64,000 nt of DNA, taken from assembly GCA_016584305.1 (NCBI GenBank), contig JACEEZ010007257.1, forward strand, positions 310,001 through 374,000, read 5' to 3'. The stretch comes from Chionoecetes opilio (Eukaryota > Arthropoda > Malacostraca > Decapoda > Majidae). Under the pieces are notes generated by a model, which saw nothing but the letters and a program-made list of their open reading frames with translations, was not told the origin of the DNA and searched no databases. Made by a program: the position numbers and the translations under genes. This document shows, in pieces, positions 42,750-57,402 of the stretch (position 1 is the first letter of the stretch; the number at the start of each line of letters is the position of its first letter).

Positions 42750-43354
42750 TTGATTGAGTTTGATAATACCGTGTAGGAGTACAACATGTTAGTGCGGGCC
42801 AGAGCACCCTCTGTGACATCTTGCCTCAGCACATCCATGCAATCGGTCTGGCTGAAACAGCTCAGCAGTGCGCATGGTTGTGTTGAAAATCGAGGTTTTC
42901 AACACAACTACTACTAACAGAGCGCGCTTCATGAGGCACAGTGTGGACGGGGCTTTAGTGGTTGTGTTGAAAATCGAGGTTTTCAACACAACCATGCGCA
43001 CTGCTGAGCTGTTCCAGCCAGACCGATTGCATGGATGTGCTGAGACAACATATCACAGAGGTCGCTCTGGCCCGCACTAACATGTTGTACTCCTACACGG
43101 TATTATCAAACTACCAGATGATATTTAGGAAAACTGAACGTACCGTCACCTTCACGAGACATTACTGCATGTCATGAATATAAATAAATCCCAGTAAACT
43201 ATACCTAGAATAAGATAATGAGAGCAAAGCGAAATAGTGCATGAACATGTTTTTATCTTACCTTTTTTCATTATTTTTTAACTTGTTATTCCTGTAATTT
43301 TGCTTGCATTTAATTTTTACTCACTGTCTCGGAATCAGCACACATTTTCGACTA

Positions 43355-43664
43355 TGATGGTATATGACACGTCCCAATGCAAAAATATGTAGGTTGTCAA
43401 AAATTTCAATGAACATAAAACTTGTGACGGAGGTTCACTCGCTTCCCCAGTCATGGCGGTGAGGCACACAATCTGGACGCTCAGGTGTGCATTCAACACA
43501 TCCACCTGCCTCGTGCATATCTGCATGAGGCACAGTGTGGACGAGACTTTTTATATCTTTATATACAGCGCCCCTAGCTAAACCATGCGATCGACTCGAG
43601 AAGGGTTTGTGATCGACCAGGCGATCGCGATCGACGGGTTGGCCACCTCTGCTTCATAAATATA
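43355..43664. other. Spacer with a solo hAT-like end
   Basis: At about 43600-43651 GCGATCGCGATCGACGGG then TTGGCCACCTCTG reads, inverted, as CAGAGGTGGCCAA, a common hAT terminus. CATGAGGCACAGTGTGGACG near 43526 repeats 42931-42950. No partner end and no gene. Confidence 0.4.
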
Positions 43665-43863
43665 GCCCGTCCACACCAGGAAACTTTGCTTGGAAACAAT
43701 GTTTCCCTACTGTTTGGAAACAGTTTGCAAACATTTGGGAAACATTTGGCGAACATTTGGGAAACAATTGGGAAACAATTTTTAGGTTTATTTGTTTCCC
43801 ATCCAGAATGGGTAACATCGAGAAACATTTGTGTGTGTGTCTGCGCGCACGCTCGCGTGTGCG

Positions 43864-44708
43864 CATAGGTGGGCGCGATAACGAATTTTTTTATCACGAT
43901 AACCGATAAATCGATAACGATAACCGATAATCGATAACTGGCGATAAATTTATCGCCCGATAAGGCGATAACCGATAAATCGATAAATCCAAAATTCCGA
44001 TACTAGCGATAACGATATTGATATTTTAAATAAAAAATCTTAAATGCTATCAGTAAACTGTTAGAAAACCCTTCATTTACCCTTTGCACACTGATATCTT
44101 CTAAATTCAATGTTTATCCTGTCTCTTCACTAATGAAAAGTACGGTTTTTAAGTAAAATAACTACATTTGAAAGTTTAAACTACTAAAAATGTCTTTTGC
44201 ACAGCCACAGTCTAGACCAGGTTCTGCAGCATGTTCCCCTTCATAAACATGAGCATGTTGAAGTTTTCATCAGACAGGGAGCTTCTCTTGGCCCTGTTGA
44301 TGTCCTTGCCAAGGGAGAACAAACGCTCCACCGCGGCGCTGGACAGAAAAAAATCATCGAAGAACGCGTAAAACCGGGAGCGCGCAGGAGCAACACCTCC
44401 CCGTCCGACAGCTGGTGAGAGACTGAAGCTGAGCGAACGTTTTGAGAAGACGTCAAGACGGTTAGCTGGGTTTAGACCGTTGTTCGGTTCCCAGCTCGGA
44501 TCTACCTATTTCTGCCTCCAAGGCTTGCCCCTGTGCTAAACTGGAACCAAAAAATAAAATTATCGATTATCGCTAGTTTGGAACCAGAAGTATCGGCGAT
44601 ACCGATGAATTGATAACGCGGGATTTTTTTTTATCGGATAACCGATAACCCGATATCGTTATCGCGATCAATTATCGCGATAATTTATCGCGATAACGCC
44701 CACCTATG
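43864..44708 (-). mobile_element. hAT element 2 with 8-bp TSD
   Basis: Ends CATAGGTGGGCG are inverted at 44697-44708. CGTGTGCG flanks both sides (43856-43863 and 44709-44716), a perfect 8-bp duplication inside a GT-rich tract. Subterminal regions are dense in TTATCG/CGATAA words, as in other hAT families. The 845-bp copy keeps only the end of the transposase gene (44212-44355). Confidence 0.93.
44212..44355 (-). pseudogene. hAT transposase C-terminal dimerisation domain fragment
   Basis: On the minus strand one frame reads FLSSAAVERLFSLGKDINR, then LSDENFNMLMFMKGN, then a TAG at 44212. S-S-A-x-x-E-R-x-F-S followed by R-x-x-L-x-x-x-x-x-x-x-L-x-x-x-x-N is the hallmark of the hAT C-terminal dimerisation domain, which assembles the transposase. 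The catalytic part has been deleted, so this is a non-autonomous derivative. Confidence 0.85.
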
Positions 44709-44719
44709 CGTGTGCGTAT

Positions 44720-44817
44720 GTGTGTGATTGCGTGTGCGTGTGCGTGCAGGTGTATGTCCGTATGCGTATGCTTGCGTGTGTGTGTGCGTGCAGGTGTGTG
44801 TGTGTGATTGTGCTTGC

Positions 44818-44848
<31 letters not shown>

Positions 44849-45223
44849 CAGAGGAAGCTACACGAGGCCGTGAGACCTACACGTGGTAGTTCCTGTAATA
44901 TTTCTGGTTATATGAATTATAGATAATAACAATGAAATAGTAGCGATGGAAGTAATTTACTTAAAGAGATAGTAATTAAAACATCAATAACAATGCAAAC
45001 AATAAGTAATATTTACGTAGGTAGGGACGTAAGTCAGGGCAGAAGAGGGAAGGGGGATAACAGAGGAAAGGGGTGGGATGCCGTCAGGACATTCCAGGTA
45101 GCCCCCTAGTGAGGTCAGGTCAGGTACTCTGTGCATGTGTGAGTGCGTGTGTATTACCTGACCTCACTACCAGGGATGTCCTGACGGCATTCAGTATTTA
45201 AAGAATCATGAGGTGCGCCCCGT

Positions 45224-45304
<81 letters not shown>
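44720..45304. repeat. GT-rich microsatellites (44720-44850 and 45228-45304)
   Basis: TG dinucleotide runs, the first with GC and AT interruptions, the second nearly pure. 44848-44898 between them is a CR1 3' UTR scrap in reverse. Confidence 0.95.
45078..45190. repeat. Short hairpin with ~40-bp arms
   Basis: GATGCCGTCAGGAC and TAGTGAGGTCAGG on the left are inverted as CCTGACCTCACTA and GTCCTGACGGCAT on the right, around a GT-rich loop. Nothing coding around it. Confidence 0.8.
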
Positions 45305-45306
<2 letters not shown>

Positions 45307-45710
45307 CTTTGATTTGAAGAAAAAGGCAGTAGTGACTATTTAACTGATGAATATTCAGTGCAGCGCGAGGTGTCAAATGGTTAACACCATGTGGCAGACA
45401 GAAATTACTCTTAAACTTTTTGAGTGCACATTCGAATAAAATTGCAAAAACCCACTCCATCTACCCTCAGTTCTGCCAAAAGCAAGTCACCATAAAATGT
45501 TCCTTTTCCTGAAAAATTCCTCACCCATAAGCGTATCTTTGCCTTTTTACACTTCAGTGAGTGCATTATAACGGAACACGCAGAGGCTGGTGCAGCATTC
45601 TCCTCACTCACAGACATTTTGAGAACAACTGAAGTCTGGACAGGAAACATTGTTTTCAAACAAAGTTTCCTGGTGTGGACGGGCCTATTATAATTATTAA
45701 TATACAACTT

Positions 45711-46025
<315 letters not shown>

Positions 46026-46108
46026 AAGTAACTAGGGACAATAATATTATGAGAACATAAATATTATTTCACTCAGTTGAAATTAGCTTAAGAATGTGTA
46101 CATAGTCA

Positions 46109-46198
46109 ATCAATCAATCATTGGGGGCATAGGCCGGGGGGCGCGTCGCCTCGCCCACTCTACGACGCCACTCCCGGGGGCCGGGGATCACCACCAAA
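46109..46198 (-). mobile_element. RTE 3'-end scrap
   Basis: AATCATTGGGGGCATAGGCC and the following ~75 bp match the 3' end of the other RTE copies, with the ATTG tail on the left. Only the last ~90 bp are present. 46199-46321 holds nothing recognised. Confidence 0.85.
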
Positions 46199-46321
46199 GC
46201 CTTCTCTATGTAAAAGCCTGAGTCTGGGAGCGCGGGATGGACGTGACGTCACGAGCTGAGTCTGCTCCGCGAGTCAGTAGGAGCCGAGCTTTCAGCATGT
46301 GAGGATGTACGGGCGGTATAA

Positions 46322-47190
46322 GATATACTGTTATCTTTGGAAATGTTTGTTCTATAATATTATCAAATAAAAAACCGTAAAACACACTAAAGAAATGCCA
46401 TTATGAGACTCTCAAGAAATATGCATGAACTTAAACTCTTCGCCATTTAATATTTTACTCGCAAACATTTTACATGGTGAATACCAATAGAAGCGGAATT
46501 TAATTAGCTTTTCCATTGTTATATTTTGTTTTCTGATAAATGAATTAGAACCATACATACATTAGCGTTAACTAAATAAATAACATCATCAAACGGGAAA
46601 AATTACCCGATTTCATGACCTTTTTTGTTAGTTAACGCTAATTTATCTATGGTTCTAATTCATTTATCAAAAACGAAATATAGCAATGGAAAGCTAATTA
46701 AATTCCGCTTCTATTGATATTCTCCATGTAAAATGTTTTTGAGCAAAATATTAAATGGCGAAGAGTTAAAGTTCATACATATTTCTTGTGAGTCTCATAA
46801 TGGCCTTTCTTTAGTCTGTTTTACGGTTTTTTATTTGATAATATTATAGAACAAACATTTCCGAAGATAACAATATATCTTTTATACTGATAAACATATA
46901 TTAGGTACGAAATTACCCGATTTCATGATGTTATGTATTTAGTTAACGCTAATTTATGCATGCTGCTAATTCATTTATCAGAAAACAAAATATAGCAATG
47001 GAAAGCGAATTAAATTCCGCTTCTATTGATATTCTCCATGTAAAATGTTTTCGAGAAAAATATTAAATGGCGAAGAGTTTAAGTTCATGCATATTTCTTG
47101 AGAGTCTCATAATGGCATTTCTTTAATGTGTTTTACGGGTTTTTATTTGATAATATTATAGAACAAACATTTCCGAAGATAACAATATAT
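46322..47190. repeat. Foldback plus tandem triplet of a ~250-bp AT-rich unit
   Basis: Unit 1 (46322-46577) is inverted relative to units 2 (46629-46879) and 3 (46941-47190), which are direct copies of each other. Shared words are GTTAACGCTAATTTAT, TAATTAAATTCCGCTTCTAT, ATTAAATGGCGAAGAG and ATAATATTATAGAACAAAC. This is one inverted pair plus an extra tandem copy of a miniature element. Confidence 0.92.
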
Positions 47191-48231
47191 CTTTTATACT
47201 GATAAACATATAATTAGGTAGGTAAACTTGTCATCTCGGTGGCCTCGTACAGACGCCGTCCGTGACGTCATCAATCTCAGGCGCAGGCCTTTATAGATTG
47301 AGACGGCCTTGTCACCACGCGCGAGTCCCCATGCAGGCTCCCTTCCCATACCAAGCAATTCTCGACAGGAAACATCAACTTGCCCCAGGCACGAGCCTTG
47401 TGGTCGCTGGAGGTCCTGGTGATGGCTCTCAAGGCACTGCACGAAGAGGCAAAGCCTTTGAAACTTGAGATCTCCTGGCTCAAAACCAAGGTCCAGGTGT
47501 TTGGAGTCTTATTAGATGAAACTATAGTTTCCTTGGCCTCTTCCACGCCGCCGGATTGTCTCTTACAGATACAACCCGATAGGAAGAAGGATAGGTTTCA
47601 GGGTAGCGTGCCACATGCTCATATAGCCGAAGTCTGCGCTGACGGACTATATAGGTAATAGGCCTCGATTCAGTCTCACGGTGCAATCGCTGATTTGACA
47701 CGTAATCATCCGAGCGATACCCCATGATTCTGACACTTAATTACCAAAGGCATCGATTCGCCCCTTTAAGTCACTATTAAGTGTCTGTCTCACATCCATA
47801 GAGTAAGACTGGGATCACAAGCGACTTGAAGATCCGGATCTTTGTCCTTCAGCACAGGTACCGACAATGCCAAATACTCGTGTTGAGTGAGTTTATAACA
47901 CTGTAGGCTATGCCAATCCGCCGTAAGACTTCATAATATGAACCGCCGTCATTCTGGACTACGCTACCAATGTATGTAAAACTTTCCAAGATCTCAATGT
48001 CCTCGCCGCATGCAAGAACAGACTACTGTTTCATCTAGTAAGCCTCCAAACCCCTGGACCTTGGTTTTGAGGCAGGAGATCTCAAGTCCCAAAGGCTTTG
48101 TCTCTTCGTGCAGTGCCTCGAGACCAATCACCAGGACATCCAGCGACTCAGCAAAGATGACTGCATCATCGGCAAAACAAGATCAGTGATCTTTGTATTG
48201 CTGAGGGATGCTCCACAATCACTTATGTTAT

Positions 48232-48580
48232 GGGGAGGCGGTAGCGGAGTGGTTAGCGTCTCCGCCTGGCGTTCTCGGTGACCCGAGTTCGATCCCCGAA
48301 GAAAACCAAAATCTTTCTGCACCGTCGAGTGACCTAAGAACACCCACATGCCCTGCCCATCAACTCTACCTTCGATTGCGAGTGCATCGAAGGACACAGG
48401 GGGGCGGCATGAGCCTCTATTCACAGGCGTCACTATAAAAAAATCCTGCCTGCGCCACCACGGGCGAGGACCAACCATCATACCCCTCAAGTAAACCTCC
48501 AGAGACTACTATCCGAGCCCTGGATCACCACTGCCTACAGGCGCTATAGGCACAAATGTAAAAAACCCCAAAAAACAACA
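48232..48580 (+). mobile_element. tRNA-derived SINE, copy 1
   Basis: The head has a pol III A box (TAGCGGAGTGGTTAGCG) and a B box (GAGTTCGATCC at 48285-48295) at tRNA spacing, then a body with GACCTAAGAACACCCACATG, GGGGGGCGGCATGAG and GGCGTCACTATAAA. It ends in an A-rich tail. It lies inside RTE copy 5 with ACTT on both sides, so it is younger than that copy. Other copies are at 60096-60454 (reverse) and 63615-63775 (headless). Confidence 0.88.
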
Positions 48581-48804
48581 ACTTTGATCTACAACTTTGC
48601 ACAATACCCAGTCCATAGACGGATAGATAGATAGATTGTTTATTGAACACAGCTCCCATTACAACCAGTACATCTGACTTTAAAATATGTACAAAGAAAT
48701 TTGACAAAAATCATAACAAAAAAACAAAACCAGCCATATTCCACATAATCAAACATTAACCAAAAGGTTAAGCAATTTTAACTTAATTTTCCCAGCTGAC
48801 ACCA

Positions 48805-50274
48805 CTATATATAAATCCGTAAGATATCATAAATAAATTTACATGAGATACAATGAGTAATACCTTCACCAAAAATGTCTTCTAATCGTGTATTTCCATA
48901 CTGTCTTCTTATTGTTTCCGTTAAAGGACACACCTCTACCACATGTCTCTCTGTTTGGATAAGTCCACAAACACACAAACGTTCCTCAATGGGGAGGCGA
49001 TCACGCCCTCTCCTGTTCCATCTCCACTGCTTAATTGTGCCCACTAAAGGCCGGTTCCCACTAGACCGCTTCTACGGCCGCCGTTGCCGTACACCGCCCA
49101 ACAATGACGTCACCATCATCACCGCTTGAGTGGTATTTGTGGTAACTGGGCACAGTTTGCACCTCCGCTCGAGCGGACACCGCCGAGCGGGAGAGATGAC
49201 TTGATTTTAACTTTGTACGGCAGCCGTACAGCGGTACGGCGGTGCGGTCGACTTTATTGTGACGTCATTGTTGTTCATTGTTGTTGTACGGCGGCCGTAC
49301 AAGCGGGCTAGTGGGAACCGGCTTTTACACGAAATTTAGTATATGACATACGGTGGAACTCGTTCAACGTGTGTTTTGTCTTGTATATTTCGTGCACTGT
49401 AAAGTTGGGGTTCAATTCCTTGTAAACGAGACACCTCGACGACACTGATTCAGCAATCATAGTGTTCACATTTTGTATCAATAAGGATTTGTCAGGTTGT
49501 CACTATTGATAAATTCACTCACAATTTTTCTTGTGCGTGTGTTTGCGTTAATAACAATTCTCATAGCAAGTGACAATGGGTTGTCTTGCAGCCTTGACCA
49601 ATCATACCACATTTTATGAAAAAATCTGTGTTGGTGCCATTTAACAAAATCTTGAGGAGTCAGGTAACCTGCCTTAGCGTAACACACTATATTCGATGTC
49701 GATCTTCTTGCACCTAACAGTTGTTTCACCGCCCAGTTATATAACTTGTTAATGGGTTTAACATCTGCACCAATCCATGACTCGCACCCATGCTGTACAT
49801 AAGGGACGAAATCAATGCCGCATCCAACACTCTCCGCTTCACAATGAATGGGACATCATTATTCTTTTTAACAAAGGATACATATTTCAGAACGTGGCAA
49901 AGCTTATTCTTTGCATGCAACTTTACAGATGAGGACACAGAACCATCACCTGTGAAGGGTGACCCCAAATACATGTAACTAGCACAGTGTTCTATTACCA
50001 AATCATTCACATGGATAGATTCCGTGTCGCCATCTTCACCATTGATTAATTTTTTTTTTGTCTTAGAAGTGTTCATCACCATACCATAATCTTGACAGTA
50101 TTGATAAACTATCTCTAATTTCCTAATCATGTTATTTCTGTTTGTCGAGAGCAATACAGTGTCATCCATCAAAACTAAAACATGTAACCACTGTAAAAAT
50201 CCTTCTGGGCGACATTTTTCTTTCATTACTTTTATCAATTCATTACCAAATAGTACAAATAAAAGGCATGAAGG
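48805..50274 (-). pseudogene. Third-family LINE RT and C-terminal zinc-knuckle remnants
   Basis: Blocks on the minus strand: 49726-50274 with LVLMDDTVLLSTNRNN (a D-D box where A-D-D is usual) and YMYLGSPFTGDGSV; 49478-49729 with LLGARRSTSNIVCYAKAG; 48805-49044 with RLCVCGLIQTERHVVEVCP, a C-x-C-x8-H-x4-C knuckle near the C-terminus. The frames are separate and one is split by the small TIR element. The region at 55020-57180 belongs to a related family. Confidence 0.75.
49046..49325. mobile_element. 280-bp TIR miniature element (CCGGTTCCCACTAG ends)
   Basis: Arms sharing GCCGGTTCCCACTAG and TACGGCCGCCGT are inverted at both ends, about 39 bp each. The interior repeats TACGGC/GCCGTA and TGACGTCA motifs. 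The target duplication is unclear. It interrupts the LINE at 48617-50275. Confidence 0.85.
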
Positions 50275-50460
50275 CATACAAGCGTTAAAAAGTGATGGGG
50301 CAAGGACACACCCTTGCCTCACACCTGTTTTAACAGGAAAGAAGCTGGATACACCTCCCCACACTTCACAGCACTTTCAGTCCCAGAGTACAGACCAGTC
50401 ATCAAACCAATAGTCCTTGCAGAAATCCTGCGAAGTCGCAGAAGGTCCAGAGTAACTCAC

Positions 50461-50710
<250 letters not shown>

Positions 50711-50951
50711 AGAGAGCACTGGGAAGAGATAAAATGTCAATCACTCCCATGAGATATAGCGAAGTGACCGCTTCCCCCAGCTCCAGCTCAGCTGTCCGTA
50801 GGAGCTAATTTGCCGATTACATCGCCTTTTTGCACCTTATTTTTATGAATTTGGTCAGCCAGTCACAGTTGAGGAAATTTGTTTGTTGGAGAGACTAATG
50901 TTAGTCGACCGTTGAGAATTTCTTATCTTCTTATCTTCTTAATAATCTGAT

Positions 50952-51033
50952 TTGAGATCTGATAGAAGTTTTTAAGTGGATAAAGGGATTTAATAAAGGA
51001 AAGGTAGGAAAAGTTCTTACGACTATTAACCAG
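50952..51033 (+). pseudogene. CR1-like LINE fragment, left of the TIR element
   Basis: GATCTGATAGAAGTTTTTAA through ATTAACCAG matches 23720-23805 of the other CR1 fragment. The line resumes exactly at 53242 (GGTAGAGCAAG) after the TIR element and one CAG. Confidence 0.85.
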
Positions 51034-53238
<2,205 letters not shown>

Positions 53239-53241
53239 CAG

Positions 53242-53525
53242 GGTAGAGCAAGAAGTAACGGATTCATGCTGGAAAAGCGTAGATTTAAAAAAGAAATAGG
53301 GAAAAACTGGTTCACAAATAGGGTGGTAAATGATTGGAATGGACTCAGTAGACAGGTAGTTAGTGCGGAGCTATTAGAGAGCTTTAAAGGGAGGCTAGAT
53401 AAATTCATGGATGGGAATGAAAGGTGGATGTAGGTAGTGTTAGGTAACAGGAACTACCACGTGTAGTCTCGTGGCCTCTTGTAGCTTCTTTATTTTCTTA
53501 TGTTCTTATGTTCTTATGTTCTTAT
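53242..53525 (+). pseudogene. CR1-like LINE 3' end with TTCTTATG tail
   Basis: Encodes the closing RFKKEIGKNWFTNRVVNDWN and a FKGRLDKFMDGNERWM stretch, then the 3' UTR (GGAACTACCACGTGTAG) and at least three TTCTTATG units. An 8-bp tandem tail is characteristic of CR1 elements. Confidence 0.9.
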
Positions 53526-53793
53526 GTTTTTCTCTTTCTTGGAATTTCTTGAGAGTCTTACTGTCTGCTCTATCGATAGTGACAATACGCTAACTCTTTT
53601 GTTGCTTCCCTATTTTTATTATATTTTCGCTCCCTGGCCAGTCCCCTATGATGTATAGAAAAAACATCGTAACCATTTCTAACCACATTATCATTGTAGT
53701 ATTTTTCGTTATTGTTATTGGCTGGGCTCCGTTGCTGTCTGAAACAAACACGTTTTACTCCCTGCTTCCTACTAAACATAAATAAACCATTAT

Positions 53794-53985
<192 letters not shown>

Positions 53986-53989
53986 CCCA

Positions 53990-55014
<1,025 letters not shown>

Positions 55015-55019
55015 TGAAA

Positions 55020-57180
55020 AAGTGTATTGATTGAATATTAAGAAAATCAAATTCTTAGTAATTAATGGCCAGGAATGTCACAGGCGATCTTTGTCAAGTG
55101 GTGGAGTCAATGTGAGTTATGCTTCTGAATATCTGTATCTTGGTGCGTCGTGGTTCACTGACTCGAGGAAAAGTGAGTCAGCTATGGCGCGGCACGAAAC
55201 GGCGTCTGAAACAATTGTGAATCTGTTCGCTATATTTTGTGCAAGCAATACACAGATGCCATTCATATATAAGAACATTGTATTTGATGTTGCGGTGACG
55301 TCATCATTGTTATATGCTTCCGAATCATGGCTGACGAATAGTAATACAGGAATAAGAAAGCAGTACAACAAACTGATAAAGTGTTTACTGCTTGTTCGTA
55401 GAAACACGAGCATAAACCTTTGTATGGTGGAGGCCAGCATCCCTCCAGTCCAGGCATTGATTAAAAAAAAAAGGTCCAGTTTTATAAAATCTAAACCTGC
55501 TCGTATAGACCTTGACGAACAATTTCATCTTGCGTACCGAATATGTAGTGAAGCGAATACACCCGGAGCTCGATTCCTTGACAGATGTACAGATATTGCG
55601 AATGCGAACCCATTAGAGAAAATAACAGAAGCCGTTCGTGGAAAGGCACAAGGCGCAACGAAGCTAACGAAATATATTACTGATAGGAACCCGACGATGA
55701 CAGTGCACCCGATATATACGACTAAAGTGTTCATTCCCGCCTATAAACGTGAGGTATTTACAGGACTGTGTCTGTCTCATGTCTCATAACCAGAGCTGGG
55801 CAGTATTAAAATACATTTGTATTTTATTAAATACGTTTGTGTATTTATAAATGTATTTATAAATACATTGGTTTTCATGTAATTAAGTACAGTATTTAAT
55901 ACTTTAATGAATATTTAAATACATTGTATTTAAATACATATGATATAAATTTTTTAATAATTTGTTATCAGTTAATTTGGCCATAAACCCGCCCAACTAT
56001 CAAGCAACCCTACTGTTACAGTGAACCAGTTTCCACTTTCAAGGAAGTTTCCTTATTTTAAGGAAATTTTGCCTGAGAAGATTTCTAAGGAAACGCAAAA
56101 TCTAAGGAAATCCTAAGGAAATCCAGTTTTTTGTCAGACATTTCTAGAAATATGTAGAATGTAGATTAAGTTAAATAGCCAGATGAGCTGATAATACACA
56201 TTATATTTGCCTTTGACAATATGACCAAAGAACAAAATTTCGGTGCTAATTTCTTATCATATTCATATTTATAGCATCTACCGCAGCAAGGATATTGGGG
56301 AATGGGGAGGAGGGAGGTGGAGCAAAGGTGGTGGGTGGCGACGGGCTGGCGGGAGTCGCGGGACAAGGGATAGAGCTCTAACGACAAGTTCAGTTCCTGT
56401 CCTGCTGTCTGATAAACAACGTTAGCGTGTCTGGGATTCTGTTCTCATCAGTCACTAGTATTCGGTGCTTCCTCCAGCCATTTCTATACTGTATTTAGCT
56501 CCAAGAATTTCATATTGTTGAAAGTGTGTGCAAACTTTTATGATAATAATGCAACTCGAACATTATGTCATGGAGTGGATTCCATAGTGTCGTAGGTGGT
56601 TTATAAAATTATCAAAGGAATGCATACTTATATATTGCAAATATAAGAAAGTTTGGAAATTTAGATTTCATAATTTTGTGCCTGTGGAGATTTTATAATT
56701 AAATAAGTGAATACTTTCGAAACTTGAGGATTTATTTAATTCAAGGCATTAAAATTTGTGTGTATTCAAAATGTATTTACAAATGTATCTAAATACAATT
56801 AATGTATTTAGTATTTAGTATTTAAATACATTCGTAAAATGTATTTAGTATTTGGTATTTAAATACATTTATCCCATGTATTTAGTATTTAGTATTTAAA
56901 TACATTCAATGTATTTAGTGCCCAGCTCTGCTCATAACTATAGTAGACGTTGGGAGGTGGAGTCGCATGCCTCGAAGAACGTGTGTGCCAGTGTGAAAAG
57001 ATTCAGGTGCAAACCGAAAAAAGATGTATTGATAGACTGACCACTGGCTGCCCGAGGCCGTGAAAGGTACCCAATGTTGAACTTTTCTGACATTAAGGAA
57101 TTATTCAATGAAAAAACTTCTTTGTATGAGTTTGCAATTTTACATAAGAAGTACTTCATATTTATATGTAATTGTGACAT
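55020..57180 (+). pseudogene. Third-type LINE C-terminal region, split by hAT element 3
   Basis: The 252-residue frame 55031-55789 (YASEYLYLGASWFTDSRKSE, SSLLYASESWL, KCLLLVRRNTSINLCMVEAS) is the post-RT region of a LINE related to the copy at 48805-50274 (compare YMYLGSPFTGDGSV and LISSLMYSMGASHG). The frame is interrupted at the target site CTCATAAC by hAT element 3. Coding-like sequence resumes at 56939 and continues to about 57180 with LNFSDIKELFNEKTSLYEF. No RT core is left. Confidence 0.7.
55791..56930. mobile_element. hAT miniature element 3 with 8-bp TSD
   Basis: Ends CAGAGCTGGGCA are inverted at 56919-56930. CTCATAAC flanks both sides (55783-55790 and 56931-56938). Both subterminal regions are TATTTAAATACA-rich. 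The interior includes CCATAAACCCGCCCAACTAT and CCTTATTTTAAGGAAATTT, shared with hAT element 4 in opposite orientation. No transposase; 56180-56740 is extra sequence absent from element 4. Confidence 0.95.
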
Positions 57181-57402
57181 ACCCCTCTCAAGATTTATTT
57201 ATCATTAGTGTTATTATGGACAAAACAAAAGATGTTCTTATGTACAGATAGTTTATGTATTGTGTTACGTTTTTTGTCAATAATCTACTAACTATTTACT
57301 TATAGTAGTTGTATTTACCTAGTTATAGCATATAGAGCCTGAGCTATACTCATGTGGTCCTGTCTCTATATCTATATTTATCAAGTTTTTCCTTATATTG
57401 AT

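Larger units (their letters stand above)
39802..42756 (+). mobile_element. RTE-type LINE copy 3, nearly full length, 11-bp TSD
   Basis: AGTTTGATAAT flanks both ends (39791-39801 and 42757-42767). The copy is 2955 bp, ends in a TGAT/ATTG tail and encodes an apurinic-type endonuclease followed by RT. The coding line has a single break: a 2-bp insertion near 40990 (TATA in place of TA) that closes the first frame. Other copies in the window are shorter and more broken, so this is the youngest-looking one. It inserted into the foldback element. Confidence 0.95.
39546..43350. repeat. Large foldback element split by RTE copy 3
   Basis: The left arm (39546-39801, resuming at 42768-42908) is inverted in the right arm (about 42961-43350). 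Shared words include CTGATTCCGAGACAGTGAG, GAATAAGATAATGAGAGC and TTTCCTAAATATCATCTGG. Each inner end has a GTTGTGTTGAAAA hairpin facing TTTTCAACACAAC (42877-42908 and 42961-42992). The TTTCCTAAATATCATCTGG block also occurs at about 35029, next to the minisatellite, so both structures share a family. Confidence 0.9.
43665..45684. mobile_element. TIR element starting GCCCGTCCACACCAGG, containing hAT element 2
   Basis: About 42-bp arms (43665-43706 and 45643-45684) share GCCCGTCCACACCAGGAAAC and AAACAATGTTTCC in inverted order. Subterminal TTTGGGAAACA motifs are repeated at 43735-43800. The interior holds hAT element 2, GT repeats, a CR1 3' scrap and a hairpin. No transposase and no clear target duplication. 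Classification open. Confidence 0.7.
48617..50275 (-). mobile_element. LINE of a third family, 5'-truncated, GATA tail
   Basis: The low-coordinate end is a GATA-type tail (ATAGATAGATAG) after an AATAAACA motif on the minus strand. RT-derived coding lies upstream. It interrupts RTE copy 5 between CCCAGTCCAT and CATACAAGCG, which are adjacent in intact RTE copies. A 280-bp TIR element (49046-49325) is inserted near its 3' end. Confidence 0.8.
47310..50460 (-). mobile_element. RTE-type LINE copy 5, shattered
   Basis: Pieces of one minus-strand RTE copy at 47310-47401, 47526-48231, 48581-48616 and 50276-50460 are collinear with copy 3. 47402-47525 is the segment encoding LEVLVMALKALHEEAKP in the opposite (plus) orientation, an inverted duplicate of about 48040-48160. 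A SINE (48232-48580) and a different LINE (48617-50275) interrupt it. It ends at a GT microsatellite. Non-functional. Confidence 0.85.
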
